DNA from: Theropithecus gelada
Taxonomy: Eukaryota; Chordata; Mammalia; Primates; Cercopithecidae
Assembly (NCBI RefSeq): GCF_003255815.1
Contig: NC_037673.1
Location: 163,049,427-163,113,426, forward strand
DNA: 64,000 bases
Direction: 5' to 3'
Shown: piece after piece, positions 45,610 to 56,365 of the stretch
How the letters are laid out: each line of letters opens with the position of its first letter
How positions within the stretch are numbered: position 1 is the first letter of the stretch
Position numbers and translations under genes: made by a program
Notes under the pieces: model-generated
Databases searched by the model: none
What the model was told of the DNA's origin: nothing
The model's input: the letters and a program-made list of their open reading frames with translations, nothing else

Positions 45610-45640
45610 TTTAAAATATGTAAACTTTATATACATTCTG

Positions 45641-46034
45641 TGTTGGTCCATTTTGCATTGCTATAAAGAAATGCCTGAGACTTTGGCAATTTGTAAAGAA
45701 AAGAGGTTTATTTGGTTCATGGTTCTGCAGACTGTACAAGAAGCACTGCACTAGCATCTGCTTCTGGTAAGGCCTCAGGAAGCTTTTAATCATGGTGGCA
45801 GGCAAACAGGGAACTAGCATATCATATGGCAGGAAAGAGAACAAGAGAGAGATGGGGGAAATCCCAGACTTTTTAATATTAGATCTCACATGAACTCAGT
45901 GCTCTGGGGAGGGCACCGAGCCATTAATGAGGGATCCAGCCCCATTACTCCAATGCCTCCCACCAGGTCCCCCTCCAACAGTGAAGATCATGTTTTAACA
46001 TGAGATTTGGGGAGGACAACATCTAAACCATATT
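45641..46034 (-). mobile_element. MaLR solo LTR (THE1/MST type), antisense
   Basis: TGTTGGTCCATTTTGCATTG, GCCTGAGACTTTGGCAATTT, GAAAAGAGGTTTATTTGG, CCTCAGGAAGCTTTTAATC, CTCCCACCAGGTCC and ATGAGATTTGGGGAGGAC are the antisense of a THE1-class LTR. About 394 bases. No internal region adjoins. Confidence 0.85.
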
Positions 46035-46122
46035 ACTCGCATATCAACTAAAGATACAAAATTTGATCAGGAAGTACAAGAATAAATACAAGGACAATGG
46101 TTACTCTAAAGAAGGAGAATTA

Positions 46123-46430
46123 GGCCAGGAGCGGCAGCTCACTCCTGTAATCCCAGCACTTTGGGAGGCTGATGTGGGTAGATCACCTGAGGTCAGGAGT
46201 TCAAGACCAGCCTAGGCAACATCGTGAAACCCTATTTCTACTAAAAATACAAAAATTAGCTGGGCACAGTGGCGTGTGCCTATAATTCCAGCTACTCAGG
46301 AGGCTGAGGCAAGAGAATCACTTGAACTTGGGAGGCAGAGGTGGCAGTGAGCCAAGATCATGCCATTGCACTTCAGCCTGGGTGACAGAACGAGACTCTA
46401 TCTCAAAAAAAAAAAAAATAATAATAGGTG
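46123..46430 (+). repeat. Alu SINE
   Basis: GGCCAGGAGCGGCAGCTCAC head, tail A14 then (ATA)n. Confidence 0.93.
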
Positions 46431-46735
46431 TTTATTCTTTTATTTACATATGTCATAAGTATGACATATTTCATAATAAAAGATTAAAATAGTATCTTTT
46501 CAAAATGATATTGTTCATTGTAAAAAGTTTAGAAGGCCCAATGAAACTGGTAGATGAAAATAAAAATAACCTTCCATTTCAATACCCTGAATAAGAACTA
46601 TTAATATTTTGGTATGTTTTCCAACACATATATAAATATAAATAGATTATATTTTATATCATGTTTTAAGATGCACTTCTATTTTACTTAACAATAAAAA
46701 TGTTATTAAACTTTGGGTTTCGTTTCAACATGTAA
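46431..46735. other. AT-rich interval with small palindrome
   Basis: TATGTCATA-AG-TATGACATA at about 46447-46466 is a 9-base perfect inverted repeat. No other feature. Confidence 0.5.
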
Positions 46736-48000
46736 AAACCTCAGAGGTTATCACTCCCATCCTTAAAACAGACAAAAGCAGAATGAACTAAAACCCACCG
46801 ACTTTTCTTGGATTCATCGGAGAACTGGTGTTGCAGGGCAAACACCCTAGTGCAAAATCCAGAGAGTCATAGCCTGATCTGTATACTGGAGCAGACCCTA
46901 CTGCAGCCATAAAGTGCTAGGAACACATAAATGGTAATTGTAACAAATTGTTACAGATTTAATGTAGATGAGCTCCAGAGAGTGAAACTCCTGGAGACCA
47001 TAGGCTTAGGGGCTCTCTACACAAACTCACCCCCACGGACCCTACTAGCTTCTTACACTGCAGAAACAAGAGTCTCTCATGGCTCTGGCAGGGGAGGGGA
47101 GGAGTGACCATTGTGAAATATGCCCAGTGCATTCTCCATTATGAAGGTCTACCCTTCAGGGGAAAAGATTTCATCAGAAACTTCTCTCACATGAGGAAAG
47201 AGAACTTCCCCAAATTAAGGCCCTTGGAGGAGTGAGAGGGTAAGATTCTAAGGAATACATTGTGAAGGTCACAGTCCAGGGATACATGGCCACTAAAAGA
47301 CTAAGATTTAATCCTGTAATTATAGCATGCTCCCCCTGTCTGATACTTTATCACCACGTGAACAAGACTCCAGTATAATAACAATGTATTAAAGGTGAAG
47401 AAAAAAAGCCACTAGACACAGCTTTTACCTGAGAAGTTTTTAGGGAAGTCTAAAGGTAGCATGGGAGTCTAAAATAATGATTCTAGAGAAAATTGAAGCT
47501 CTGGTACCTATAGCTATGGCAAACCTTAAGCAAAGATCAACTCCCAGCCAGTTTAACATAAAACCCCAAACTATTTTAGGCCTATTTTGCCCCAGTTTAC
47601 TATTTAAGCCTGTTTTACCCCAGTTCCTGTTACACTATACATCATGCCCAGCTTTTAACAAGAAATTACAAAACATACTAAAAGGCAAGAGAAAAAATAC
47701 AGCTTGAAGAGACAAAGAAAGCATCCAAACCAGACTCAGATATGACACAGATTTTGGAGTTACTAAACAAGGCATATAAAGTAACTATGTTCATTATGTT
47801 AAGAGCTCTAATGGAAAAAGTGGACAACATGCAAGAACAGATGGTCAATGTACTAAGAGAGACAGAAAATCTAAGAAAGTATCCAAAGAAAATGCTAGAA
47901 ATTAAAAAAAAAAAAAAAAAACACCATAGTAAAGAAATGAAGGATGCATTTGAAAGTCTCATCAGTGGCTGAACATGGCCAGTGAAACAAGCAGGAAGCT

Positions 48001-48310
48001 AGGCTCAGTGCAGTGGCTCATACTTGTAATCCCAGCACTTTAGGAGGCCAACGCAGGTGGATTGCTTGAGCTCAGGAGTTGGAGGCAAGCCTGGGCAACA
48101 TGGCGAAACCCCGTCTCTACAAAAAAATACAAAAATTACCTGGGCGTGGTGGCTTATGCCTGTGGTCTCAGCTACTTGGGAGGCTGAGGTGGGAGGACTG
48201 CTTGAGCCAGGGAGGCAGAGGCTGCAGTGAGCTGAGATCATGGCACTGCCCTCCAGCCAGGGCAACAGGGCAAGACCTTGCCTTAAAAAAATATAATAAT
48301 AATAAAGAAT
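48001..48310 (+). repeat. Alu SINE (older type)
   Basis: AGGCTCAGTGCAGTGGCTCA head; GGATTGCTTGAGCTCAGGAG, an AluJ-like left arm. Tail AAATATAATAATAAT. Confidence 0.9.
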
Positions 48311-48749
48311 CAGTAAGTTCAAAAGCAGGTTAACAGAAAGTTTCCAAATTGAAATGGAAAGAGAAAAAATATTGAAACAATAAAACAGAACAGAAACCAC
48401 AAAACTGGGACAGCTTCTGAAGATGCTTATATGCATAATGAGAATACCCAAAGAGAAGACAGAGAAAATGGATCAAGAAATATTTGAGCTAACAGTGGTC
48501 AGCAATTTTCCAAAACTAAGAAAAGACATCATACCACAGTTGCAGAAAGTTCAGGACATCAGACAAGATAAATACCTAAAATCTACATTTAGGCATATCA
48601 TATTCAAACTGCAGAAAGTCAAAGACAGAGAGATCTTGAAAGATCCTCGGGGACGGGGGAAGTACAAAGACACCTTTCCTATGACAATAAGAATTCAGTG
48701 GACTTTCTATCAGAGCCACCAAGAAAGAAAAGAGTAAGATGAAGTACTT

Positions 48750-49246
48750 TTCTATTTTTATTTATTTTTTATTCTTTTGAGATGGAGTTTCACTCTGTCA
48801 CCCAGGCTGGAGTGCAGTGGTGCAATCTCGGAATAGGGTCTATAAGACTGAAGTCACAACAGATTGCACCTAAGCACTGTACTCTAGCTGATAAAACTGA
48901 TACTCACAGGAGTATAAGTTAGCAATTCTAAATTACTATATGTGGATCCTGGAATGGAACATTAAGTAAATTGATGTAAGATGGCAGGAGGCAGGAATCT
49001 TACTGTTGAAGTGGGGGTTTAGAGACAACCTCTGCCTCCCGGGTTCAAGCAACTCTCCTGCCTCAGCCTCCCGAGTAGCTGGGAATACAGGTGCCCACCT
49101 CCATGCCCAGCTAATTTTTTGTATTTTTAGTATAGATGGGGTTTCAGCGTGTTAGCCTGGATGGTATCAATCTCCTGACCTCATGATCCGCCCTCCTTGG
49201 CCTCCCAAAGTGCTGGGATTACAGGCATGAGCCTCCGTGCCCAGCC
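48750..49246 (-). repeat. AluY-like SINE carrying a 199-base foreign insert
   Basis: Reverse Alu from TTTTGAGATGGAGTTTCACTC to GTGCCCAGCC. It is normal up to CAATCTCG (48829-48830), then broken by 48830-49028, then resumes at CCTCTGCCTCCCGGGTTCAAG. About 7 Alu bases (CTCACTG) are lost at the break. The left arm has the AluY pattern (GTTAGCCTGGATGGT, CTCATGATC). Confidence 0.93.
48830..49028 (+). repeat. Copy A of 199-base duplication (inside Alu)
   Basis: GGAATAGGGTCTATAAGACTG to GTTTAGAGACAA. It matches 50921-51119 at 196 of 199 positions without a gap. Differences: CTGAT versus TTGAC (two sites) and CTAAATT versus CTGAATT. Confidence 0.96.
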
Positions 49247-49563
49247 TTTATTTATTTTTTTTTTTTTGAGATGGAATCTCACTCTGTTGCCCAGGCTGGA
49301 GTGCAGTGGTGTGATCTTGGTTTATTGCAACCTCCGCCTCCTGTGTTCAAGCGATTATCCTGTCTCAGGCCCCCGAGTAGCTGGGATTATAGGTGCACAC
49401 CACCAAGCCTGGCTACCTTTTTTTTTTTTTTTTTTGGATTTTTAGTAGAGACAGGGTTTCACCATATTGGCCAGGCTAGTCTCAAACTCCTGACCTCAGA
49501 TGATCTGCCCGCCTCAGCCTCCCAAATTTCTGGGACTACAGGCGTGTCCCACAGTGCCTGGCC
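49247..49563 (-). repeat. Alu SINE, second of three abutting
   Basis: Tail TTTATTTATTTTTTTTTTTT joins directly to the end of the previous Alu. The linker holds T21. Ends GTGCCTGGCC. Confidence 0.94.
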
Positions 49564-49866
49564 TATTTATTCATTTATTTATTTAAGATGGAGTCTTGCT
49601 CTGTCACCCAGGCTGGGGTGCAGTGGTATGATCTCGGCTCATTGCGACCTCCGCCTCCCGGATTCAAGCGATTCTCCTGTCTCAGCCTCCTGAGAAGCTG
49701 GAATTACAGGTACCTGCCACCACACCCGGCTAGTTTTTGTATTTTTAGTAGAGATGGGGTTTCACCACGTTAACCAGGCTGGTCTCAAACTCCTGACCTC
49801 AGCTGGTCTGCCAGCCTCGGCCTCCCAAAGTGCTGGGATTACAGGCATGAGCCACCACACATGGAC
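49564..49866 (-). repeat. Alu SINE, third of three abutting
   Basis: Tail TATTTATTCATTTATTTATT joins the previous Alu; body ends CACCACACATGG. Confidence 0.93.
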
Positions 49867-50142
49867 AAGGGTGAAGTATTTAAAGTGTTGAAAGAAATAA
49901 ATCACCAACATGAAATTCTATATCCAGCAAAATAGTCTTCAAAAGTGAAAGAGAAGTAAAGGTTTTCTCAGTCAAACAAAAATTGAGGGAGTCCATCTCT
50001 AGGAGATCTTCTCTGTAAGAAATGTTAAAAGAGATTTTCGGGTAGAAGAAGTATGTTATAGGTCCGAAACTCAGATCTACATAAAGAAAGAAAGAGTGTT
50101 GGAGGAAAAACCAAACCAATGATGGTAAAATAATATATCTTG

Positions 50143-50484
50143 TTTTTCATTTTCTTTTTCTTTCTTTCTTTTTTCTTTTTCTTTTTTTTTTTTTTTTTTT
50201 GAGATAGAGTTTTGCTTTATTGTCCAGGCTGGATGTGCAGTGGCATGATCTTGGCTCACTGCAAACTCTGCTTCCCGGGTTCATGTAATTCTCGTGCCTC
50301 AGTCTCCTGAGTAGCTGGAATTACAGGTGCCCCCCACCATGCCCAGCTGACTTTTCGTATTTTTAGTAGAGACGGGGTTTCACCATCTTGCCTAGGCTGG
50401 TCTCAAAATTCTAAGCTCAGGCAATTTGCCTGTCTTGATCTCCCAAAGTACTAGGATTACTGGCATGAGCCACTGTGCCCAGCC
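50143..50484 (-). repeat. Alu SINE with TTTC-rich tail
   Basis: Tail of TTTC and T runs (50143-50200); body ends GTGCCCAGCC. The word TTTCATTTTCTT before and TTCCATTTTCTT after (about 50488) mark the target. Confidence 0.93.
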
Positions 50485-50800
50485 ATTTTCCATTTTCTTA
50501 TTTGATCTAAGAGAAAGAAGTCAGTCTCAAAAGGCTACAGATTATATGACTCCAATCATATGACATTTTGTAATGGGCAAAACTAGAGCAACAACATAAA
50601 GGTCAGTGTTTGCTAAGAATTCTGGGTGTGGGAATGTGTTGAATAGGGGAAGCACAGGGGCATTTTCAGGACAATTTTGTAATTATTTTGTAAGGTACTG
50701 TAATTATGGACAGATGACATTATACATTAGTGAAAACCCAAAGAACTTTACAGTACAAAGAGCGAACTTCATGTGTGCGACTTTAAAAAAAATCACTTAG

Positions 50801-51623
50801 GAAATCCAAGGATTCCAAGACAGAATACATTGTGATTAAACAATATAAGTGTATTCCAAGTCTATGAAACAACCTTACAGAAGGCTGTGGGAGAAAAGGA
50901 ACTGATTAAAGAATGTGAAAGGAATAGGGTCTATAAGACTGAAGTCACAACAGATTGCACCTAAGCACTGTACTCTAGCTGATAAAATTGACACTCACAG
51001 GAGTATAAGTTAGCAATTCTGAATTACTATATGTGGATCCTGGAATGGAACATTAAGTAAATTGATGTAAGATGGCAGGAGGCAGGAATCTTACTGTTGA
51101 AGTGGGGGTTTAGAGACAAGCAAGGGGAGAGGTATAGAATGATCCACGTAGTAATGGGGTAGAGTTGGAGACATCAGTGTAAACTCATGTTTAGATTAAT
51201 GTAGTTATAGACAGTTAAATATGGAAATATTTACAGGTATATGTATACACTGTATTTAGTATACTCATATTTCATTACTCTGTCAGGCCCAGTAGCAATG
51301 ACCGTCGGTAGCAATGAGCAAATCTAGTGCCCACATGTTTTGGTTTATAATACCATTCTTCAGTAAAAAGGAACCAGACCTCTTTGAGAAAGGACTTGTT
51401 CTAAGACTGGGGAAGGAAATATGCAAGATGAACTTGGAGCATCTTATATTGTCAGAGAGTAAGTATAGCGCTAAAGCAGCCCAACAAACAGATAAGCCCC
51501 AAACAAACAGACATGGTGATGGGGATATGTTGAAGGGACACAGGAGTCCACTAAAACCCAATGGCCAAAGCTCAAACAACTTGAGCAGTAAAATAAAATA
51601 ATGTATAAATTGAATTATGACTT
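50801..51623. other. Interval holding source copy of the duplication
   Basis: Looks continuous and non-repetitive by eye, or is the decayed 3' part of the L1-lineage element. The 199-base copy B lies at 50921-51119. Frames near 51283-51600 overlap on both strands and have no recognisable domain. Confidence 0.45.
50921..51119 (+). repeat. Copy B of 199-base duplication (likely source)
   Basis: Same segment as 48830-49028. Here it is embedded in matching, uninterrupted flanks (GAATGTGAAA before, GCAAGGGGAGAGG after), so this is the likely original. Confidence 0.95.
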
Positions 51624-51666
51624 TGTGGACCTGAAATATCTGAGACAGGTCTCAGTTAATTTAGAA

Positions 51667-51674
51667 AGTTTATT
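51667..51674 (-). promoter_or_regulatory. LTR polyadenylation signal (relic)
   Basis: AATAAA on the minus strand within GCCAAATAAACTTTC, at the position expected near the R region of the LTR. Confidence 0.5.
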
Positions 51675-52014
51675 TGGCCAAGGTTAAGGATTTCCCTGTA
51701 ACACGGCCTCAGGAGGTCCCGAGGATATGTACCCAAGGTGGTCGGGGTACAGCTTGCTTTTATACATTTTAGGGAGACATAGCACATCAATCAATATATG
51801 TAAGATTTACATCGGTTTGATCTGGAAGGATGGGACAACTTGAAGCAGGGGCTTCCAGGTTATAGGTAGATTAAAAAATTTTCTGATTGGCAACTGATTG
51901 AGTTAATGTCAGTAGAAAGAAATGTCTGAGTTATGATAAGGGGTTGTGGAGACCTAGGTTTTATTATGCAGATTAAGTCTCTAAGTTGTACACTTTAGAG
52001 AGAATATACTGCAT

Positions 52015-52336
52015 ATTTTTCTTTTTCTTTTCTTTTTTTTTTTTTTCTTTTGAGATGGAGTCTCTCTCTGTCACCCAGGCTGGAGTACAGTGGCATGATC
52101 TCGGCTCATCGCAACCTCTGCCTCCCAGGCTCAAGTGATTCTCCTGCCTCAGTGTCTTGAGTATCATCTGGGATTACAGGCGCGTACCACCACACCCAGC
52201 TAATTTTTGTATTTTTAGTAGAAACTGGGTTTCACCATGTTGGCCAGGCTGGTCTCAAACTCCTGACCTCAAGTGATCCTCCCATCTCAATTTCCCAAAG
52301 TGCTGGCATTACAGGCATGAGCCACCATGCCGTGCC
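52015..52336 (-). repeat. Alu SINE nested in LTR
   Basis: T-rich tail TTTTTCTTTTTCTTTTC; body ends ATGCCGTGCC. It splits the LTR. Confidence 0.94.
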
Positions 52337-52531
52337 AGTGACTGTAGATGTTTATTATCAGACTTAAGGTCTGTCTTGATGTTAATGATGGTGGGGTAGA
52401 ATGAGGCACGTTCAAGCCTCTCCTCCATCATGACTTGAACTGGATTCTTAAGTAACTCTGTAATGCCCTTGGCTGAGAGGAGGAGTCCATTCAGATGGTT
52501 GGGGACCTTAGAATTTTATTTTTCATTTACA

Positions 52532-52735
52532 TTCTCCCCCTTCTGGCCAAGATTTTCTAGAGGCAACATGAATGACCACCAGATTTTTATTTTTTCCCAT
52601 AGCACCGTTGGGGTGGCAGGGCTGCCTGCCCTGGGTCCATCTTGTTCCTCAGTGAAACTCCCTGGGGCCAAGGGACTTAGAATCAAAAGACTAATAGAAA
52701 ACTAAATGTTCTAGGCCAGATAGAAATGGATGTGG
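52532..52735 (-). mobile_element. ERV internal 3' end with polypurine tract
   Basis: On the minus strand the tract AGAAGGGGGAGAA sits just before the LTR start, as for a retroviral plus-strand primer site. About 190 bases beyond are presumed internal retroviral remnant with no readable frame. The left boundary is uncertain. Confidence 0.5.
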
Positions 52736-52752
52736 ACAACCATTCATTAACC

Positions 52753-52753
52753 C

Positions 52754-52794
<41 letters not shown>

Positions 52795-52826
52795 TATATA
52801 TACATATATATACATTTTTTTTTTTA
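52753..52826 (+). repeat. (TA)n(CA)n(TA)n microsatellite
   Basis: Compound TA then CA then TATACA tract ending in T11. Confidence 0.95.
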
Positions 52827-54334
52827 AAATAAAATGCCAACAAACAAAAAGCCAGTGATGAGGTTACAAAACTGACTTATCTTTAACTTCTATGCATTGA
52901 GCTTCTATAATCTTGGTTTTAGTTACAGACTTACAATAATTAGCTATACAAAACATAAGCATTATTCTGGAAAAAAATTTTTAATATATATCTAACTGCA
53001 CAACTCGTAACTGGGAGTATTGTATCTAGGAGGCTTTATCATGAGGTATTTCTATCCTCTCAGTAATTATTTTCTTTTAAAAACTAAGAAAACTGAATAA
53101 TGTATAGACTAGTTAATAATAATTTGTCAATACTGGTTTATTAATTGTAACAAATGTACCCTACCAATGTTGATGTTGATAATATGAAAAGATGTTGATA
53201 ATATGAAAAACAGGATGTGGATATCTGGGAAACGCTCTGGACTGTCTTCCCTTTTTTTATTTTTATTTTTTTATTTTTTGGTAAATCTAAAACTTTTTAA
53301 AAACAGAGTTTATTTAAAAAGTTATTCTTCTAAATATTTAAATGGCTGTATACTGATTCTTTGCATAGCTAATGCATTTAAACAATCCTATCTTATGAAC
53401 AATCAGTTATTTCTGATTTTTACTATTATAAACAATTATATAATTAAGGTCCATTGTAAATATTTGTGCATATGAACTTACTAATTAACAGAGGATCTTA
53501 TCTGTTGGTAAATTCTTCTAAGAAACTTGTGTTCTTTTACTACTCATAGTGACACATGAAAGTCCAATTTCCCTACACTCTTAGCAACACTGAATGTTAT
53601 CATTTATTTAATTTTGGCTAATTAAATACATGAAAGTCATACCTCATTTTACTTTGAAAGGTAGAATTTTAAAATATTTTCATTGGCTATTTTAACCTAC
53701 CCTTTTATAAAGTTCAGGTTAAGTTTAAAATATAGATTTAATGAGCTCCCACTATATTCTGGAGAACATTCACATACATTATCTTATGTTATCTTTATTA
53801 TCTCTTGCATCTGGATGCAAGTAATAGGAAACTCAATTCAATCTGGCTTAAGCAACATGAAGAAGCCATTATCTCACGTAAGAAGAAGCCCAGAGGGAAG
53901 GTGGTTGCAGGAATAATCTACCTGCTTAATCGTGTCAAGGTTTTGATATTCTCAGCAAGACTTGCCCCACATTTGTATAAGATGGCTATAGAAATTCCAG
54001 AAATCAAGTACAGAGGGAAGAAAAATTCGTGTCAATATCTTATTTTTCTTTTAAGGATAAAGAAACTTCTCTAATTCATACCAGCCCAGGCAGACTTCCC
54101 TTCATAATTTACTGGACAGAACTGTATTGCACGCTAAAATCAAATCAAAGACCACTTGGCAAAGGAAATGAGATATGACTTAATTAGAAAACTTAACATT
54201 TTCTACACCCCTTGCTCTCCACCCCAAACTGAGGAAGGTCTAGCCTCCCTGAAGAATAGAACAGTTTAAAAGAGAGTGAACAAAATCAAGATTGGGAAAA
54301 AGTAAGGAATGGTTGTGGGATGAGCAACCAACAG
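52827..54334. other. AT-rich unassigned interval
   Basis: Holds the 19-base tandem repeat at 53172. 53800-54180 (TGCAAGTAATAGGAAACTCA, CTGGCTTAAGCAACATGAAG) resembles a dispersed mammalian repeat whose name I cannot give. No gene. Confidence 0.45.
53172..53209. repeat. 19-base tandem duplication
   Basis: GATGTTGATAATATGAAAA occurs twice, exactly, at 53172-53190 and 53191-53209. Confidence 0.97.
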
Positions 54335-54490
54335 TATTTTCCTCAATCATCCCAGTGGCCTATTGTAAATTAGGTATTCTTATGCCTATTTGTCCAATCA
54401 AGATGCTGTGCCTCAGAGAATGTGTCTTGCTCAAGACCACCCAGCAAGTATGACAAGCTAGTTTGCAATCAAAATCTCTAAATCCAATTA
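54335..54490 (+). repeat. MIR fragment
   Basis: GATGCTGTGCCTCAGAGAATG, TTGCTCAAGACCACCCAGC and AAGTATGACAAGC. Confidence 0.65.
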
Positions 54491-54551
54491 TAGATTGGTA
54501 TTAATTGTAAAAATTTTACAATTGTGATCAGCACTAAGGGAGAGAAGTGGA

Positions 54552-54879
54552 AATTTTTGTTGTTGTTGTTGTTGTTGTTTTTAGATGGAGTCTCGCTCCC
54601 TTGCCCAGGCTGGAGTGCAGTGGCGCGATCTCAGCTCACTGCAAGCTCCGCCTCTGGGGTTCACGCCATTCTCCTGCCTCAGCCTCCTGAGTAGCTGGGA
54701 CTACAGGCGCCCACCACCACACCTGGCTAATTTTTTATTTTATTTTATTTTATTGTATTTTTAGTGGAGCCCGGGTTTCACCGTGTTAGCCGGGATGGTC
54801 TCGATCTTCTGACCTCTTGATCCTCCCACCTCAGCCTCCCAGAGTGCTGGGATTACAGGCATGAGCCACCGCGCCCAGT
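54552..54879 (-). repeat. AluY-like SINE
   Basis: (TTG)7-like tail, body with GTTAGCCGGGATGGTCTCG. The linker expanded to (TTTTA)n at about 54733-54756. Flanking GAGAAGTGGAAATTTT and GAAAAGTGGAGGTTTT. Confidence 0.94.
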
Positions 54880-55431
54880 GAAAAGTGGAGGTTTTACAGC
54901 ATTTGAGGGGAGCAAATTGTAGGAAAAACCTGGTTGGGGGAATTGAGAAAAGACTTCCTGAGAAAATAACATTCTAGTTAAGCACTAAATCTTGAATGCC
55001 ACCTTCATAAATTAAATCCCCTTTACAATGGCAGCATCTGAACTATTTTTTCATTTTGTGTGGATGTGATCTGTTTATTGTAATGATGCAATCACAGCTC
55101 CATAACAGCAGTTACTGAAGCCAGGGTCATGGTGACAAGAGAGGCATTGGGAAGCAACTCTGAAAACAGTAGGCAGGTCCTCAGCAATGTCCATGAACCT
55201 ACTTGAGGCAACTTCAGTGAGCTGGAGAACAGTTCACAGCCCAGTTCAGTGAAATACCCCTTCCAACATGATCCCATTCTTGGTGTCAAGACAGTGTTTG
55301 ATATAACATCATAGGACAATGCTTGGTATTTCTTTTATTAGTCTGGTCTTACTTTTAAAATGTAGCAAATATCAATATCATAAAGTACACAGTATAAGAC
55401 AGAGAGCACAGATGTCTACTTGTACTTGGTA
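54880..55431. other. Unassigned interval
   Basis: A 75-codon minus-strand frame (55092-55319) followed by an AATAAA word (complement at about 55074) superficially resembles the end of a processed transcript. There is no poly(A) tract or identifiable protein, so I do not call a pseudogene. Confidence 0.4.
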
Positions 55432-55712
55432 GAAAAGAAGGAAGGAGGGAAGGAAGGGAGGGAGGGAGGGAGGAAGGAAGGAAGGAAGGAAGGAAGGAAG
55501 GAAGGAAGGAAGGAAGGAAGGAAGGAAGGAAAGAAGGGAGGGAGGGAAAGAAGAAGGGAGGGAAAGATGAGGGAGGGAGGGAAAGATGAGGGAGGAAGGA
55601 AGAATGAGAGGGAGGAAGGAAGTTAGAATGAGAGGGAGGAAGGAAGGAGAGAGGGAAGGAGGAAAGAAGGAAGAAAAGAAAGGAAGGAAGGAAAGAAGGA
55701 CAGAAGAAAAAA
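55432..55712 (+). repeat. GGAA/GGGA polypurine microsatellite
   Basis: About 280 bases, GGAA core at about 55470-55530, then GGGA/AAGATGAGGGA higher-order pattern with the words GGGAGGGAAAGATGA repeated. No Alu head precedes it, unlike the other GGAA tracts here. Confidence 0.96.
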
Positions 55713-55799
55713 AATAAAAAGAGAAATCAAATTCCAACTTGTAATAGGTTTTGTTATTATTTAGGTATGACAAGGCCAATGATAAGGGATTATAAGATG

Positions 55800-56365
55800 T
55801 ACGGATGACTGTTATTTGAAAGATAGTTTATTCTAATCACAAGTAGCGTAGAGTTTATTCAATTTTCAAGAGAGAGTAAACAGGTCACACCTGGGTGAGG
55901 GGGCACACAGAGACCACCTGGGGGTATCACAAGACAGAGGGAGAGGGAGTGACTGGGTAAGTGCCTTTATTGTGGTTTCCACAAGAAGGGACTGGCAAAG
56001 GAGGTTAAGTAAGTAGGCTTAGGATTGGTTAGTATGAAAAATATCTGTGGACTCTGCGGCACAGAGGATATTTCAACTGTCTTTTATCTGGCCCTGGGGT
56101 GATTAGGGTGGGTGTATAGTGGTCCAGAGTACGAGAGTCCCATAAGAGGAAGTGGTTGTGGGTGTGGATTTAATTGGCTGCTCAAGAAAGGGAACTGATT
56201 GGCTTCTACCCAGGGCCTCAAAACTGGGTCAAGACAGCATTTAAAAAACAGTATTACACAACTGAATGCGACCAGGTTTGCAGAAGCAGTTTATGTGTTC
56301 TCTCCTCTACTAGGGGGAGAAAGGGCTTATTCTCAATTTTACCCACAGATTTTTAGATGACTGAA
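55800..56365. mobile_element. Possible ERVL-type LTR relic
   Basis: GTTTATTCAATTTTCAAGAG, CTACCCAGGGCCTCAAAACT and GGGTCAAGACAGCATTT resemble an old LTR (MLT2-like). No boundaries or internal part are visible. Low confidence. Confidence 0.35.

Larger units (their letters stand above)
46736..50800 (+). mobile_element. L1-lineage element (HAL1/L1M-like), split
   Basis: Sense-oriented old L1-type sequence: 47478-47580 (CCAGTTTAACATAAAACCCC), a decayed ORF1-like coiled-coil region (47740-47920), GGTGAAGTATTTAAAGTGTTG then TATATCCAGCAAAATAGTC (49870-49935), and a 3'-UTR-like part with TATATGACTCCAATCATATG (50543 on). Five Alus interrupt it. Inactive. The exact subfamily is not resolved. Confidence 0.6.
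51624..52531 (-). mobile_element. ERV class-I-like LTR, antisense, split by Alu
   Basis: Bounded by TG (51624) and CA (52531). On the minus strand it has a TATAAAA-type box (complement of CTTTTATACATTTTA, about 51757-51771) and an AATAAA signal (complement of TTTATT, about 51669). It is adjacent to a polypurine tract at its upstream side. About 580 bases without the Alu at 52015-52336. I believe that it belongs to an ERV1 family (MER4-like) but the name is unsure. Confidence 0.6.

Noticed and set aside
46447..46466. 9-base palindrome TATGTCATA-AG-TATGACATA
   Set aside because: Short inverted repeats of this kind are expected by chance in AT-rich DNA of this length; no supporting context.
47678..48737. 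ORF1-like frames of up to 104 codons
   Set aside because: Decayed L1-lineage sequence broken by an Alu and stops; annotated as a mobile-element relic, not a gene.
55074..55319. Possible processed pseudogene on the minus strand with an AATAAA word
   Set aside because: No poly(A) tract, no target duplication and no protein that I could recognise. A translated search of 55030-55330 against primate proteins would decide it.
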